64,000 bases of DNA from Gymnopilus junonius (Eukaryota; Basidiomycota; Agaricomycetes; Agaricales; Galerinaceae), in assembly GCA_015501075.1 (NCBI GenBank), contig JADNYJ010000001.1, forward strand, positions 620,001 through 684,000, written 5' to 3'. The position numbers were made by a program, and so were the translations under genes. Shown here piece after piece: positions 1 through 12,098 of the stretch (position 1 is its first letter; every line of letters starts with the position of its first letter). The notes beneath the pieces are model-generated. The model was not told the origin of the DNA, made no database searches, and was given only the letters and a program-made list of their open reading frames with translations.

Positions 1-104
1 AGAGATTGCGCTATTTTAAGACGAGATGAATGCCATCCATGCTGGCGAAGGCGTTCAACTGGACACTGCCATAGGCGTTTTATTTATTTTTTATTCCATC
101 TGCC
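1..104. other. Window edge, leader of the first gene
   Basis: Short stretch before the first supported start codon. An overlapping reading frame begins at 26 but does not join the conserved exons downstream. I see no other feature. Confidence 0.4.
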
Positions 105-2323
105 ATGCCCTCCATCAGGATCCGCTCGAGAGCCTACTCCGCTCTCGACAGCGCGTCTGGCGGGAGGAATGCCGATGCACTCGCTTTAGTCAACTCGACC
201 ATCCCATTCCCAGTCGGAACTCCTCCCGCTATTGCTCCATCCTCGACACCCTCGTCTGCTCGCCCCGTTCTCCCTGATCCCTCGCCCTCCCCATTCCTGA
301 CTCCAACCCGCCCTCGCGCTTTCTCTACCTCTACCCCCAGTCGTGTCCATGCCCACTGCACCTCCCGCTCCTCTCAGTTAACAAGCCTCGCCCAGGGTGC
401 AACTCCCATATCAGCTCGGCGTACCTCCACAGTACCGGGCTCGCCTAGTCCCTACCCCAATGCCGGCGAGACTCTGACAATAGAGGGTTTACAGACCGAT
501 ATAAGACTTGCCTCTCATGGCGAACCTGGCAGAGTCGAAAGCTCCATAAATTTACCGCATATAGACGGTGATGAAAACAACGATCACCACCACGACGACG
601 TAGTCGAACACTTGGACGTCATAGGCATGCTTCACTTTCATTCAAAAACAGGCTGTTGTCCAACCTCTTTTCCTTTAGATTCCCAAGTAGGCGCAGTGTC
701 GAGCCTCACCAATGCAGCAAATGCCATTCTCATGTAAGCGTCCTTCATAATTGGTCTCGACACGTAATAGACAAAAGAAACGCTAGCCCACCTTCGGCAT
801 GGTACTCTCGGAAGCCACTGGTTGTGTTGCCCTCCACTCCTCGTCGACAAACTGCTGGAGATGATTTTCCGGAATATGAGGATTCGCTGGATCGACACGT
901 CGAGGATGTACTCAATCGCCCCTCAAAAGTACGTCGTACCATCATGGGCATATGGTCATTCTTGAAAACTCGTGGGTTCTTATCTATGTATCTCACAATT
1001 TCGTCTAAATCATCTTTTTTTAGCTATGGGTGTATGTCTCTCGTCGCATGCACTGTGACTAGTTACTCCTTCCTCACCTTTTCCTTGCAGATTATCACCG
1101 GCATCTACGGCTTTTTGGTTGGTATGAATCAAGGACTGTCATTGAATGTCATTATGCTGATATTTGTTAACTTAGTATTTTGGGGAGCTGCTATTGTCAT
1201 CTTCTTGGCCCGAATAATTAATTTCCACAATCCAAATACTCAAGGTTTTTGGATAGAAGTTTCTTCGCAAGTTGAAACAGGTATTGCTCCATTTAAGTTT
1301 TTTATTTGCATGCTTTAAGTGAATGAGCCAGGTCTTTTCACGATCACGAGCATCGGCTTGATCCCTTCACGCGTCTTGGATACATACAGTCAGTGTGAAA
1401 GCTTTCTGTCGACTTTCCTCACCTCGACCTCATTTCTACTTAGGGGTCTGGAAAATATGGCGATATAAACGGAGGACCATGAAGCTCAGGGAAAAAGCAT
1501 GTCTACCGCAGTTATTTGACGTCGATGACCTCCCTGATCCTATGTATGACCCAAATTACGTTCACGTCCTCACGGAAGCAGAGCAGAAGGACCTTCACAG
1601 GCGTGGGTACCGTGTTTCAGTTGACACCCTTTTTTCTAATTGAATGTCTCGCAGAGCAAAGAAAATTTCAGTACTCGCAGACATGGTACAGAGCGCATGG
1701 AACAGAAACTCATAGGGTGCAGTGATTCTCTTTTAAATTATCATGTATCTAATTTTTTCTAGGCATTCCCTATAAAGTGAATTGCACTTTATTTTCATTA
1801 TTACATATTCCTTAACTGGTTAACAGCATGGCGCTCATCATCTGCTTTCTGAACGACGGGAACTCGATTTTTCAAGTACGTCGATGCTCCGTATTGAGAG
1901 ACAGAAAGCTCATATAATTTCTAAAGATCTTTCTGTGTGGAACAATGTGGGGTTTGAACAGGTCAGTCAGTTTGTTGTTACATCCATTTATTAGTACTCA
2001 CAGAACGTAGATTCGATCGACCACCATGGACTACTGGTGTTCTTATACCTGGTAGTTTCCTCTGCGGTATTGGCGCAGCTGTAGTTATCTGGAGAGGTGG
2101 CGAACGCACGAAACGAGTAGAAGAAGTCAGGGAACGACTGAGAGTTGCACTTTCACAAAATGGACCACTAGCAGACGGGCAGTTGCCGCAAAGCCTTAGT
2201 CGCATACCCCGATCGCGCGTTGACTCTGAAAAAACTTCACTCAAGGGCATTACGGAAGAGGGCAGGGATACGAATGACTCTACGACGAATATCGATGAAC
2301 ATATGATCATACCTTCAGATTAG
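105..2323 (+). CDS. DUF2985-family multispanning membrane protein
   Basis: Several exons joined by short introns. The first about 180 residues are Ser/Pro/Thr-rich, probably disordered and cytosolic, with a His/Asp-rich patch. Membrane segments follow: a hydrophobic stretch containing GIYGFLVVFWGAAIVIFLAR, a second around GLIPSRVLDTY, a third around ALIICFLNDGNSIF and a fourth near the end containing CGIGAAVVIW. Between the second and third lies the basic cytosolic signature with KIWRYKRRT, then LPDPMYDPNYVHVLTE, which I recognise from fungal DUF2985 proteins (seen versus family knowledge). Function is unknown. A candidate GC-AG intron lies at 625-678. The donor after 735 pairs best with the acceptor just before CCCACC near 789. 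The gene converges on URA3, leaving 121 bases. Confidence 0.8.
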
Positions 2324-2444
2324 GACGCCATGAAAAGTGAACACTGTTAGGGAACCACTTGACTATACCTGCGATACCCATTCTGGATACCTCCCGCACT
2401 CTGAGACTTGGTGTTTTAAATATTTATAGTAGAATCGTGTATAA

Positions 2445-3388
2445 TCATTTTTGATGCGTCAAACGTGCCTGGTAGGCTGCCCAACCTTCCGCCATATATC
2501 GCTCTGCTTTGGCTGCAATGGCGTCCACCGCCTTCGGATCAGTGCCATAAATACCTCTTCCAACGATAATGATATCAGAGCCGGATTCGAAAACGGCCTC
2601 GTGAGGTGTTCTGTACTGCTGGCCCATAGCGTCCCCTTTGGCTTCTAGCCCTATGCCGGGAGTGAGAATGAGGAAATCATCTTGTGAAACGTCCTCATGC
2701 AACTGGGATCCAATTCCATCCATTCTTCTCTGTGCTATAAATCCAATGACGAAGTCTTTGTGTTGCCGAGCCATTCGAACAGCCTCTTCCGTATAAGAAC
2801 CAACTGCTAAAGACCCTTTGGTGCTCATTTCAGCCAGCAGGAGGAGCCCACGTCCCAGAGCCAGCCCCACGGACGAAAGTCCTTTAATAATCGATGGTCC
2901 AGGAACAGGATGGGCATTGGTAAGATGCGCCCAGCTTGCAATCTTGTGTACGCCTCCTGCATACTGCAGAGCAACAGTATTACCTGTGACCGAGTATCAT
3001 AGGAAATTCGAAAATAGCCAAGCTGGAACGAACTAACCAATATCTGCGAATTTTCTGTCTTCGAAGTAAACAAAATCGTATTCATGACCAAGGTTTTGTA
3101 GTTGCTTGATTAGAGAGAAATCAAAATCATCAATGATATCAATATGGGTCTTGAATGAATTTATGAGTGTCTTTCTGACGTTATTCCTAGGGAAAGGGTT
3201 GCCTTTATCATGCAGACGTACGGACCAACTGCCTTGATGATGGCCAGAAGGTCATTTGATTTTGTGACATCGACGCTGACCGCGAGATTGGATTTTTTTC
3301 TTTCAATAGTTTCGAGGATCAACCGAGCTGTCGGGTTTGTAAAATTTAAGGCCCTGGCGCCGTAAGTTTGTGTGCGCGGCGTCGACAT
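2445..3388 (-). CDS. URA3: Orotidine 5'-phosphate decarboxylase
   Basis: Decarboxylates OMP to UMP, the last step of de novo pyrimidine synthesis in the cytosol. Three exons give 278 residues, a normal length. The first exon (from 3388) encodes the N-terminal [16 protein letters not shown] region. After the first intron come [10 protein letters not shown] and the catalytic signature [13 protein letters not shown], which is itself split by a canonical GT-AG intron at 2984-3037. The C-terminal exon carries [26 protein letters not shown] and the final helix. The first intron (3150-3202, 53 bases) reads AAG|GCAACC ... TTCAAG|ACC, so its donor is GC rather than GT. It is divergent from the Pus7 gene (147 bases apart), implying a shared promoter region. 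Confidence 0.96.
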
Positions 3389-3535
3389 AGCAGTTGAGCG
3401 AATAAATTTAATGGGACAATGGAATTTTCAATTTGGAACCCTTGATAAGATTTGATCTACGCGTTCGTACAGATAAGATAACGGAATTTCGTCACACCAA
3501 AATGGTTTCTTTCAACCCAATCCATTTTAGACTTT

Positions 3536-6500
3536 ATGTCTTCCCTCGTAGTTCACGAACGCGAACAGGATGAAGCGGACATAGAGAGATATGCGAAACG
3601 TGCAAAGCTGGACGACGGCGTCGAGGATTCTGTAGCGGAGATTGCGGATAACGATATCGCAAGTCAACCCTCCATCTTGCCCCCAAGTCATGCTTTGCTT
3701 GGAATACCTTCACCGGTTGCAGAAGAAGGTCAACCTCTGAACTTCCTTGAGGCAGATGTTGGAATTTCTGAATATATCGGGCGTGGACAGGCCAAAATCG
3801 AGGGAATCATTAAACAGAGGTCACTAATGTTTCAACTTGCTTCAACTGGTGGAAATTTTCATTAATCAAGGACGATAGGTTTACCGATTTTCTGGTCTAC
3901 GAAGTCGATCAAGATAGCAATGTTATTCATTTGAAGAATCTAGCTATGCCTGAGTCGCAAAAGAAAGAGAAAGCTGTGACAGAAACACCTGCTGTTGAGC
4001 CCCGAAGGTTGACGAAGAAAGTACGGCGGCAGAGACTGAGCAACAGAGCGCTGCTCTTGCTCTTGTTACAGAAGCTGAGAATGCAACTGCTAAAGATAAC
4101 GCGGAAAAAGGTACTGCAATTGCTTCGGAGAGTAATCCCAACCAGCACAATGCTACCGGTCAGGAAAAAGAACCATGGCCGGAACACTTCAATACTTCAC
4201 TGTCTACATTTTTGGACGAAGAGAAAGTCCTTCAACTCAGAGCAATGTACCTTGAGGGTCCAGAACCTCCTAGGGTAAGCGATTCTGGTTGGGCAGGCCG
4301 TATTCCCGGTTCACGGGCAGAAGACGCGGCAGCCTCGGAAGACATTTCTCAAATCGAAGAGAAAAGTGGTAGAGATGAACGCCGCGGTCGCGGGGGTAGA
4401 CGCGGTGGCAGGGGAGGAAGAGGCGGATGGGGCAGCGTGGCGACAATAGGAAGGTCCTATCAGATGTAAGTGTTTTCCTTTTTTGAGGTCTGGCCTTAGC
4501 AGCTAATACCTACTTTCTCCAGCCTATTACGTCGAAGGACACAAGGACCGCTTTCCACAAGACTATCCGGGAACTATTTGGGGGAAAATTAGATACAGAG
4601 ACCGACACGTCTGGAACAACACCAGAAGAGGGATCGCGCATCCTTGTGAAATGGGCAAGAAAAGGTAGTGGTCGCGGTGGTGGTAGAGGTGGAAACGGTA
4701 CAGGTAGATCTTGCTACTTATGAAGACAAGTCTTTCTTAAAAACTCTTTCTAGGTACCTCCACGCGCGCTGCCCGCGGAACTTATCCCCCATATATCCAC
4801 TTTACCATGCAGAAAACTAATCGTGATACGCAGGATGCCCTCGGACATTTATCACGAAATCTTCATGTGAACGTTAAAGACCTGGCTGTTGCTGGGACCA
4901 AAGACAAACGCGGAGTAACAGTACAAAGAGTGTCACTGAGCCGCGGTAGCAAAACGGTTGAGGATGTTTGGAGGCTAGCCAACACCTTGGGCGCAAGACG
5001 AAGTTTGGAAGATGTTATGACCCAGCGAGGAGAGCGTGGCATCAGAATCGCTGATTTGCAATACCGTAAAGCTGCCTTAGAATTAGGCATGCTGAAAGGA
5101 AATGCCTTCGTCATAACTTTGAGGTAAATCTATCTTTTTAATGTTACTCCAGTCAAGTCTGATCCCATATATATGCAGAAACGTCAAGGTCGAATCCACT
5201 GAAGTCCTCAACGAGGCAATGGAGACAATAAAAAACAAGGGCTTCATAAATTACTACGGTAAATGCAAGAAGAATTTTGATACTTTCCCATTCTTAAAAT
5301 TTCTTCCAGGGATGCAGCGCTTCGGGACAGCTTCAGTCCCTACACACGCAATCGGTCTGGCTCTCCTGAAATCAGAATGGCAGAAAGCTGCAGATATGAT
5401 CCTTCAAAAGCGTCATGGTGAGCATCCCGACGTGGAAGCTGCCAGAGATGCTTGGTTGGTGGAACACGATCTCGACAAAGCATTAAATCTCTTCCCGCGG
5501 CGCGTAGTCGCTGAGCGATGTATTCTTGAGAGCTTCAAGAAGCAGAAAGGTGATACCCGAAATGTTATGGGTGCACTATCAACGGTAAAACTGTTATTAA
5601 TTGGATTGTAACAAAGATTCACAAGAACCCTCATAGATTCCTCGCAATCTTCGCCTGATGTATATCCACGCCTACCAGTCTTACGTCTGGAATGCCATCG
5701 TATCTGAGCGCATTCGGGTGTACGGTAACGATCGACCTGTAGCTGGTGATCTTGTCTACGAAAAGAAAGGGAAAGAAGACTCGCAAGCTGAATCGGAGAG
5801 TGGTATTGAAGGGGAAACCGAAAAAACAGGTAGGACCTTGAGTTATGTCAATCACCTTGTAGGCTGAATTTTGTAATTTACTGCAGAAGAGCCCTCGAAG
5901 AGATCTCGGAAACGATATGAACCCCCTCAGATCAAGACACTCACTGAAGAGGACCTTGATAAATACACTATCTTTGATGTAATTATGCCCTTACCTGGGA
6001 CCGATGTGGCATACCCAGGAGGCAAACTTGGGGAGCGGTACCGAGAGTTCCTTCGCATGGATGGGCTGGACCCGGATAATTTCGTGCGAAAGCAGAAGTA
6101 AGTTCGCATTCAGATTTTCTATATATTAAAACAACGCTAATTTGTTGCTTGCAGGGATTATACTCTGAACGGCTCATATCGTGCAATACTTCATCTGCCA
6201 AAGGAGCTTTCATGGTCGGTATTACGATATACTGATCCAGATGTCCCCTTGGCTCAATCGGACGAGGACAAGTTACTCAGTTTCGATCCTCCTGCGGTCG
6301 TGAACGATGGCAGATTCATGGCGTTACAGATAAACCTCATCCTTGGGACGGCTGCTTATGCCACTATGGCCTTGCGTGAAATTACGAAGACCGATACCAG
6401 CTCACATGTGCAAACCAGCCTCACAGCAGCAGCAGAAGACCAAAAGTACCGAGGGATTGGATCTCTCGCTGTGGAGATGACGGAAGAGTCTGAAGCTGCT

Positions 6501-6545
6501 GTAGCCGATACCGTAATAGAGAAGACCTTGGGTGTAAACGAATAG
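3536..6545 (+). CDS. PUS7: TruD-type pseudouridine synthase (Pus7)
   Basis: Isomerises uridine to pseudouridine in tRNA, U2 snRNA and mRNA. The start [10 protein letters not shown] is followed by an acidic, Lys-rich leader. The TruD core includes [15 protein letters not shown] and [13 protein letters not shown], which holds the catalytic Asp. Next come NYYGMQRFGT-like (split by an intron near 5262-5310), THAIGLALL and the C-terminal [19 protein letters not shown] region. An RGG-like basic insertion (residues [14 protein letters not shown]) sits before the core, with a second Gly/Arg run near 4670-4705. Odd point: the frame changes near 3998-4003 (between VTETPAVE and APKVDEES) with no GT-AG intron available. 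This suggests a one-base deletion in a G/CCCC run or an assembly error. The final 40 residues ([17 protein letters not shown]) are acidic. Confidence 0.93.
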
Positions 6546-6974
6546 GAGTCTTGAGACGTTTTGAAAAGAGTGCATAGTAGTCTGCATAGGAGTAAAACGA
6601 ATGCAAGCCATTATGTTCTGATCACCTTTGAATTATTAACCATAGGTCATGGGAGACCCAGAGAAGTCAAATTGCTCATTCCTACCACGGTTGTAGCAGT
6701 GGTATCGAGCCTACTTTTCCCAGGAGCTCATCTTCATGAGACTGCACTGAATGAGTGCCTAGTTTGGTCTGTCGGGGTAATAGGCACAAACCTGATTGCC
6801 CGACGCCGGTTCCCAAGTTTCAAGATCATCCGTGGGCCGGGGTTGATCGACGGTTTACAGACTCGGTCTGTCGACGTGTTCGACCATTCTCAGCCACAAT
6901 ATATGTATACTACAGCCTAATACCTGCTCATCATCCCCACCTCCTCACACTAGGTTGATCGACTTACTGACACA
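6546..6974. other. Intergenic region between Pus7 and MFS genes
   Basis: 3' flank of Pus7 and 5' flank of the transporter. A 119-codon open frame (6561-6920, plus) has no recognisable domain and no coding-like pattern, so I do not call it. A CCACCTCCTCAC pyrimidine-rich stretch precedes the transporter start. Confidence 0.4.
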
Positions 6975-8779
6975 ATGGCAAAGGTTGAAACTATCGTCTT
7001 TTTGTCACTGGTTCTCGATCTATTTGCGTTCACTATTCCTTTACCTCTATTTCCTCGTATCATTGAATGGTACGCCTTGGTAAGTAGTGCACTCGGACGA
7101 TGCTAGTCAGTGACAGAGACTAAAGTCACTCCAATGTAGAGAGAAAGCTCAGACCCGAATGGCTTTTTATCTCGGACCTTGCAATTTGTAACAGCTATCA
7201 GGACACTGTTGTATAAGCCTGGCGTCCAGTCTAGACGATGGGATATCGTGCTTCTAGGTGGACTGATGGGTTCTGTCTTCTCGTGTGTTCGATCGTTGGA
7301 CAGTTTGCTTTTCCATGTACTAAAGCACGTTGTTCAGGACACTCCAATTCTTGGTATCTCCCAGGATTGGCTCCCTCTCCGACAAATATGGTCGAAAACG
7401 CATTCTACTCTTAACAATGATTGGAAATATTCTTTCTGCCGTCATGTACGTGATTTCTACGAGTGATTTGCTTCAACGTCATTCAGTGGGTTTTTGATAG
7501 TTGGATGCAATCAACGAGTTTTGCATCTTACATGCTTTCCCGAGTTGTGGGTGGACTGAGCGAAGGAAACGTCCAATTAGCAATGTAAGAATACTTTTCG
7601 AAAGTGCGCAGGATGTCATTTCTAATGCCTGAGGCAGCGCTATACTATCTGACGTCACATCTCCATCTACGCGCTCGAAAGCTCTGGCACACGTTGGCAT
7701 CGCTTTCGCCATATGCTTCTGTATTGGTCCACCCATCGGCGCATACTTTGCTTCGCGTCCGCTTCCCGAGTCCATGAATAGTTGGGGACTCGAACTCAAT
7801 GTCTATGCCGTTCCTGCATTTTTGACCCTCGTGCTCTTGGTAGCTGAGACTGTATTCCTCATTGTTGCTCTCCCCGAGACAAGGACGACGGGATTACAGG
7901 TGCCCCAAGAGAAAGAGAAGATACGTCAAGCCAACGGAACAGCCTATACTAACGGAACCTCTCATGCCAACGGAAAATCGCATATAAATGGGAATGGGGC
8001 CATCAAGCCTCCCGTGCCTAAACGAACAGTCGAGAGTCGCCTTCAGGTTCTCAAAACTCTCCGACATACACATTTCTTGTTCCTGGCGTTGTTCTCTGGC
8101 GTAGAGTTTACTCTAACCTTCCTTACATTTGATCGTAAGTAAAGCCTTTACCTGATGTAGGTTTCATCTTAAAAAAAATTTTTTTTTGGCAGTGTTGGAC
8201 TGGTCGAATACGCAAAATGGCAAGTTGATTGGGTCAATTGGAATCGTCAGCGCGTTACTTCAGGGCGGCTATGTGCGTCGATCGATGTCCAAGGTGGGAG
8301 AAGGCAATATGGCAAGGAAGGGCGTGTCTGCCTGCGCCGTTGCCCTAGTCCTTCTGGCTTTACTTCCGAAATTCGTGGAGACGCGGCCTTCTCTTGGAAT
8401 CAAACTCTTGCAGGCCGCGGCGGTCTGCATGGCGTTCACAAGCGCAACAGTGGTCAATGCACTAACTGCCTTTGCGTCCCTGCAATGTGATGAAGGAAGT
8501 ACCGACCCCGTTACTGGGAAACCCGTTGACGAGCATCCACAGCTTGCAAAAGGTACGGCTCTCGGGAAGTTTAGGTCTTCAGGGCAGCTTGGACGCGCGC
8601 TTGGTCCTTTGCTGGGTAAGTGATCAATGCCATCTTTGCGCAGTCAATGGTCTGACATTTACTCAGCTTGTGCATCTTATTGGACATTTGGACCATCGAT
8701 GACTTACGGGGTGTCCGCCGTAGCCATGATTGCGCTATCGATGCGGATGAGGCGAATAGCAAAGACCAAGTCTACATGA
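6975..8779 (+). CDS. Major facilitator superfamily transporter, TetA/MFSD10-like
   Basis: About 12 predicted membrane segments. Residues 1-30 form the first segment (VFLSLVLDLFAFTIPLPLFP). After the second intron, the loop signature QFLVSPRIGSLSDKYGRKR is MFS motif A. Later come SRVVGGLSEGNVQLA, CIGPPIGAYFASRPLPE and ALPETR. The central loop is hydrophilic and Asn/Gly-rich (NGTAYTNGTSHANGKSH) between the two halves. The C-terminal half runs to RMRRIAKTKST. The exon join across about 7279-7336 (GT...CAG) restores SVFSTLQFLVSP, so no frameshift is needed. The fold resembles drug:H+ antiporter 1 and TetA/MFSD10-type proteins. The substrate cannot be told from sequence. It is probably in the plasma or vacuolar membrane. 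Confidence 0.85.
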
Positions 8780-8981
8780 TGTTTGCACTGGAGAAATGGA
8801 TGGAAAAGTGAGAAAAATAATTAAAATTGTTTTCTTTGTTGTAGAATACGATAACCGAAGGAATATAAAAGACAATATCCTCTTGGAAAGAGTGAATAAA
8901 TTGAGGAGGTCAAAATGCTAAACTGGCCCACGGGTATCAAAAGTAGTTTCAATGTTGTTAAATTTATTAGTTGAAAAGGTT

Positions 8982-10632
8982 TCATGGGCGCCAATGGTCC
9001 CTGACGGGTGATTGGCTGCGCGATGTCCTTGTCCGCGTCTCAACAGAGTCCATAAGCGGTATGTGATCATCATCGTCCAGGGTGTGTCTACTATTAGAGC
9101 CTCTGCCTCTTTCAGGGTCCTCTCTGAAGCGGCTCTTTTCCGGAGGGTACGGGGTGGTCGAGGCAGGATATGATGGTGGTGGTGGTTCTGAACGCACGGA
9201 ATGTGGACTCTGCGAAAGCCGCCTTGGAATGCCACGACCAGGTGGTGGAGGCTGGAGTTCAATTTCCGGCGTTTGGGGGAAGATGGCAGGTAAGAAAAAG
9301 AGGACACTCCTGTTCTGGCTTCGAGGTCCTGTCCGGATTGGAGTGTCGGGTTCTTCGATCCTTGCACCTGCCAAGGTGCTGACGCGATTCCGGATGCGAT
9401 TGAATGCCTCGACAATGGGACTTTGGGTACGTCCAGCATAGAGGTCATTGTATCCCAATGAATCCGGAGGAGGAGAGGCTGGGCGCGAGTCAAGTGGCAG
9501 GTGAATGACCGGGACTTCCGTGTCCGTAGGGGTTTCACTGACCGGGGAAGAAAGCTCCGTGGACGTCCCCGAAGTTGAAAAGGACGAGGACCGTCCGAGC
9601 TGGATATGCCAACGGCCCGAGCGAGAGAGTCTGGGAAGGACGATGTCATAGCCCCTAGTGAAGCGCCTGCCCTGCTTGGCTGGCAGCTTTATGAGACCAA
9701 TGATCAAGATAAGCAATCCCAACCACATCAGGCCTTTGCCCCAAGTTCCCAAGAAGCCGATAAAGGCAGCGTCATCAGCATGCCAGCTGCTCCCATAGAA
9801 ATGGGAGAAGAAAGAATGCGGAGCTTCGTCCTCACGCGCGTTCTTGCCGTAGAGAGATTTGGGGAGAATGCGGATGTCCTGCAAAAAGGTGCTGGGGTGG
9901 GATGCGGAATAGAGGCCGTATTGGGCAGATAAGAACATGGGGCCGGTGGAGAACATGACGGTGGGATAGTTGAGTATCCAGGAGTGGTCAAACTTGATTA
10001 GACTGTGGATGGTCTGTTCCAAAAGCGGGTGGTTCTTCTCTGAAAACATCAAGTCATTGGAGACACCGACGGGGATCGTCTTTGGAAGGATGACGGGGTA
10101 TACGAGGAGAGGGTCCATTGGTTTGAGGCAACCGATATCCAGATCGATATAAATACCTCCATAGTGGTAGAGTACAAAGTAGCGAATAGCATCTGCACGC
10201 TGTATGGGATAGGTGTAGCTGTCAAAGGTGTCGAGGAACCAGGAATAATGTTCGGCAATGAACTCGCGCGAGCCAGCATCAGTCCAAAGCATGTATTCGC
10301 TGGGGGGGGGTGAGCGAGGGTATTGAGAAAGAAAGAAAGGACTGACTAGTCTGGCATCATGGCTCTGCAGGCTTGAGAGATGCCGCGCCACCGAGGGGGG
10401 AGAGTCTCAGACTTCCATGTCTGGTGGATGATCCTGGGGATGCGCTCGACCTTGCCGTGTTCTGCGGGGGACCATCTAGTGGTGTTGTCGAGGAGGGGAA
10501 TGTCCTGCTCGTGATGTAGGCGTGGGGGTCGATGGAGAGATAGTAGGTGACGGAGGAGAGGACGAGGACGGTGCCGAGGAGGAAGAGCGCAAGGATGGAA
10601 AGAAGCGCATAGAGCGTGCGCCGTCGGTTCAT
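8982..10632 (-). CDS. GT32 glycosyltransferase, inositolphosphoceramide mannosyltransferase type
   Basis: Type II Golgi enzyme, by family the transfer of a sugar (usually mannose) to inositolphosphoceramide, as in yeast Sur1/Csh1. An N-terminal signal anchor (TLYALLSILALFLLGTVLVL) is followed by PRIIHQTWK, then YEYMLWTDAGS. Next come RADAIRYFVLYHYGGIYIDL with the DXD motif (DLD), and NLMFS-like SNDLMFSEKNHP. The catalytic domain ends at FYGSSWHADDAAFIGF. A second membrane segment (GLMWLGLLILIIGLIKL) follows, and then an unusually long Pro/Ser/Arg-rich tail of roughly 230 residues. The intron near 10292-10340 rejoins MMPD to YEYML. The first exon and the catalytic exon are out of frame at about 10511-10520 without a good intron, so a base may be missing there. 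The start at 10632 is chosen because it opens the signal anchor. Confidence 0.88.
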
Positions 10633-10689
10633 GAGGGAGAGCGTGAAAATGTAAACTTGACACAAGCGCAGTTCATTATCCAGGAGGCG

Positions 10690-10740
10690 GAGTTTGAATC
10701 TAGGATCGAGTTTGAATCTAGGATGCGGAGTTTGAATCTC
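10690..10740. repeat. Three tandem copies of a GAGTTTGAATCTAGGAT unit
   Basis: Units begin at 10690, 10708 and 10728. The second has two extra bases and the third is truncated after GAGTTTGAATCTC. They sit in the short gap between the start of the GT32 gene and the 3' end of the Swt1-like gene. Confidence 0.75.
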
Positions 10741-10741
10741 T

Positions 10742-12098
10742 TTATTTATAGAGAGTATCTATGTGCGGCTCAAGGGAACGGATGGACTCTGGAATAGAGA
10801 TGTCCTCCCAGGCGGCTGCTACCATTCTCAGATTTGATAGTCCGACTCTCCAGTCCTGCCGCGTCCATTCCCGCCCCGTCCGCGCCCCTTTCTCCCGGTA
10901 TGACCGCTTTAGGAACACGTTTGCCCGCGGGTTCATCTCTGCCACCTTGCGCTTCCCCGTCAGATACGACAGGCTCTCCTCTGCAGTCCATTCGCTGTAG
11001 TGCCGTCGCCGTGCCGCATGCCGGGACATCCGAGCCGCCTCCTCCGCCGTCGTCCGCTGCCGCACTTCTTCCCCTCCAACCTTGCCCACAAGCTCCGTCA
11101 GCAGTCTCGTAAAGTGCTCAACCACTTGGTCGTGCAGCATGTTGATTGGCAGCTCCGACCGAAAATGCGTCGCTTCCTCCTCCCCTTCCTCGTCGATCAT
11201 CATCTTGTCGTCCTCTTCAACTGCGCCGCCTTTTCCTCCCTTTTTGTAGCTCTCTTTGTATGTCCAAACCGACTCACGTCCACCGCGTCTCCGTAGATCG
11301 CCTGTCCGAGATCCCGGCTGCTCCAGAAGCGCGTAGGTGTTATTGTCGCAAGGCCTACGCAAGCCAATTCGTACTACAGTAGATGCCATTATTAACCCAA
11401 GTCTTACCTTGTGCTTGACACAGAATAGAGAGATTATTGTCCCCGGTGCAAAGAACAGTCGGCCGGCCTCGTCCAAGATACATGCAGCAGTCAAGAATAA
11501 GACCGTCGTTGTACATGTCCCCTACTGAAAGCTACATTGCGCCATGAACAGCTGCTTGGCAATGATATCGACCCCACTCACCTCTCCACGCTCTTGGATC
11601 TTCCAGTTGCCTGTCGACTTGCAGGTTTCTTCCTGCGCTTGACCCTTCACACATTTTCTCTCCCTGATTTTCTCTAGCAACCAAGCTGTGGCTCTCCGAG
11701 CGAACCATGCCAATCCCTCTCGATTCTTTTGCCTTGCGTATAAACATCAGCATCAAATAAATCGCGTTCCAATTCAATACTCACCCATCAAGCTCAAGCA
11801 CAACAGCACCGGGGACTACGACTATGACAGGTATGGTCAACCTCTCTACATCATCAACAAATTGTGCGAGCACCTCCAAATGGTGCAACAGAATATTCGT
11901 ATCAACAACGGCGTATACCGCCAATTCCGATAGTGGCGCCTGTAGACAGAGAGTATGATCAGCCGAAAGCCACTCGTTCGCGAGAACAGAGTGCACCTGC
12001 ATCTGAACGTCTTCATTCGCGAGATGGTCAATTTGCTCAAGCGTCGCATGGAGATAGTCGTTTTCAACTTTTGATTCTAAAATGCAGAGTAAGATCAA
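10742..12098 (-). CDS. SWT1: Swt1-like PIN-domain endoribonuclease
   Basis: Joining exons across GT-AG introns (about 11736-11783, 11519-11577 and near 11373-11407) gives a PIN domain. It reads YAVVDTNILLHHLEVLAQFV (first acidic residue), PVIVVVPGAVVLELDG, then EGLAWFARRATAWLLEKIRE, then DMYNDGLILDCCMYL and TVLCTGDNNLSILCQAQG. This is the Swt1/VapC-like arrangement; yeast Swt1 is a nuclear endonuclease in mRNP quality control. A poorly conserved C-terminal part holds LPINMLHDQVVEHFTRLLTE and a basic YLTGKRKVAEMNPRANVFLK segment. The start is uncertain: 12098 is the first Met in the open frame, and an upstream exon is possible. It sits directly downstream of Pcf11 on the same strand. Confidence 0.78.

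Noticed and set aside
6561..6920. 119-codon plus-strand frame between Pus7 and the MFS gene
   Set aside because: No domain and no signal peptide; lies in the expected 3' UTR of Pus7.
7179..7466. Apparent frameshift in the MFS transporter
   Set aside because: A normal GT-AG intron (about 7279-7336) restores the MFS motif A region, so no break is needed.
8918..9649. Long minus-strand frame overlapping the GT32 tail
   Set aside because: Shadow of the GT32 tail in another frame. Arg/His/Pro/Ser-rich low-complexity DNA gives long frames by chance.
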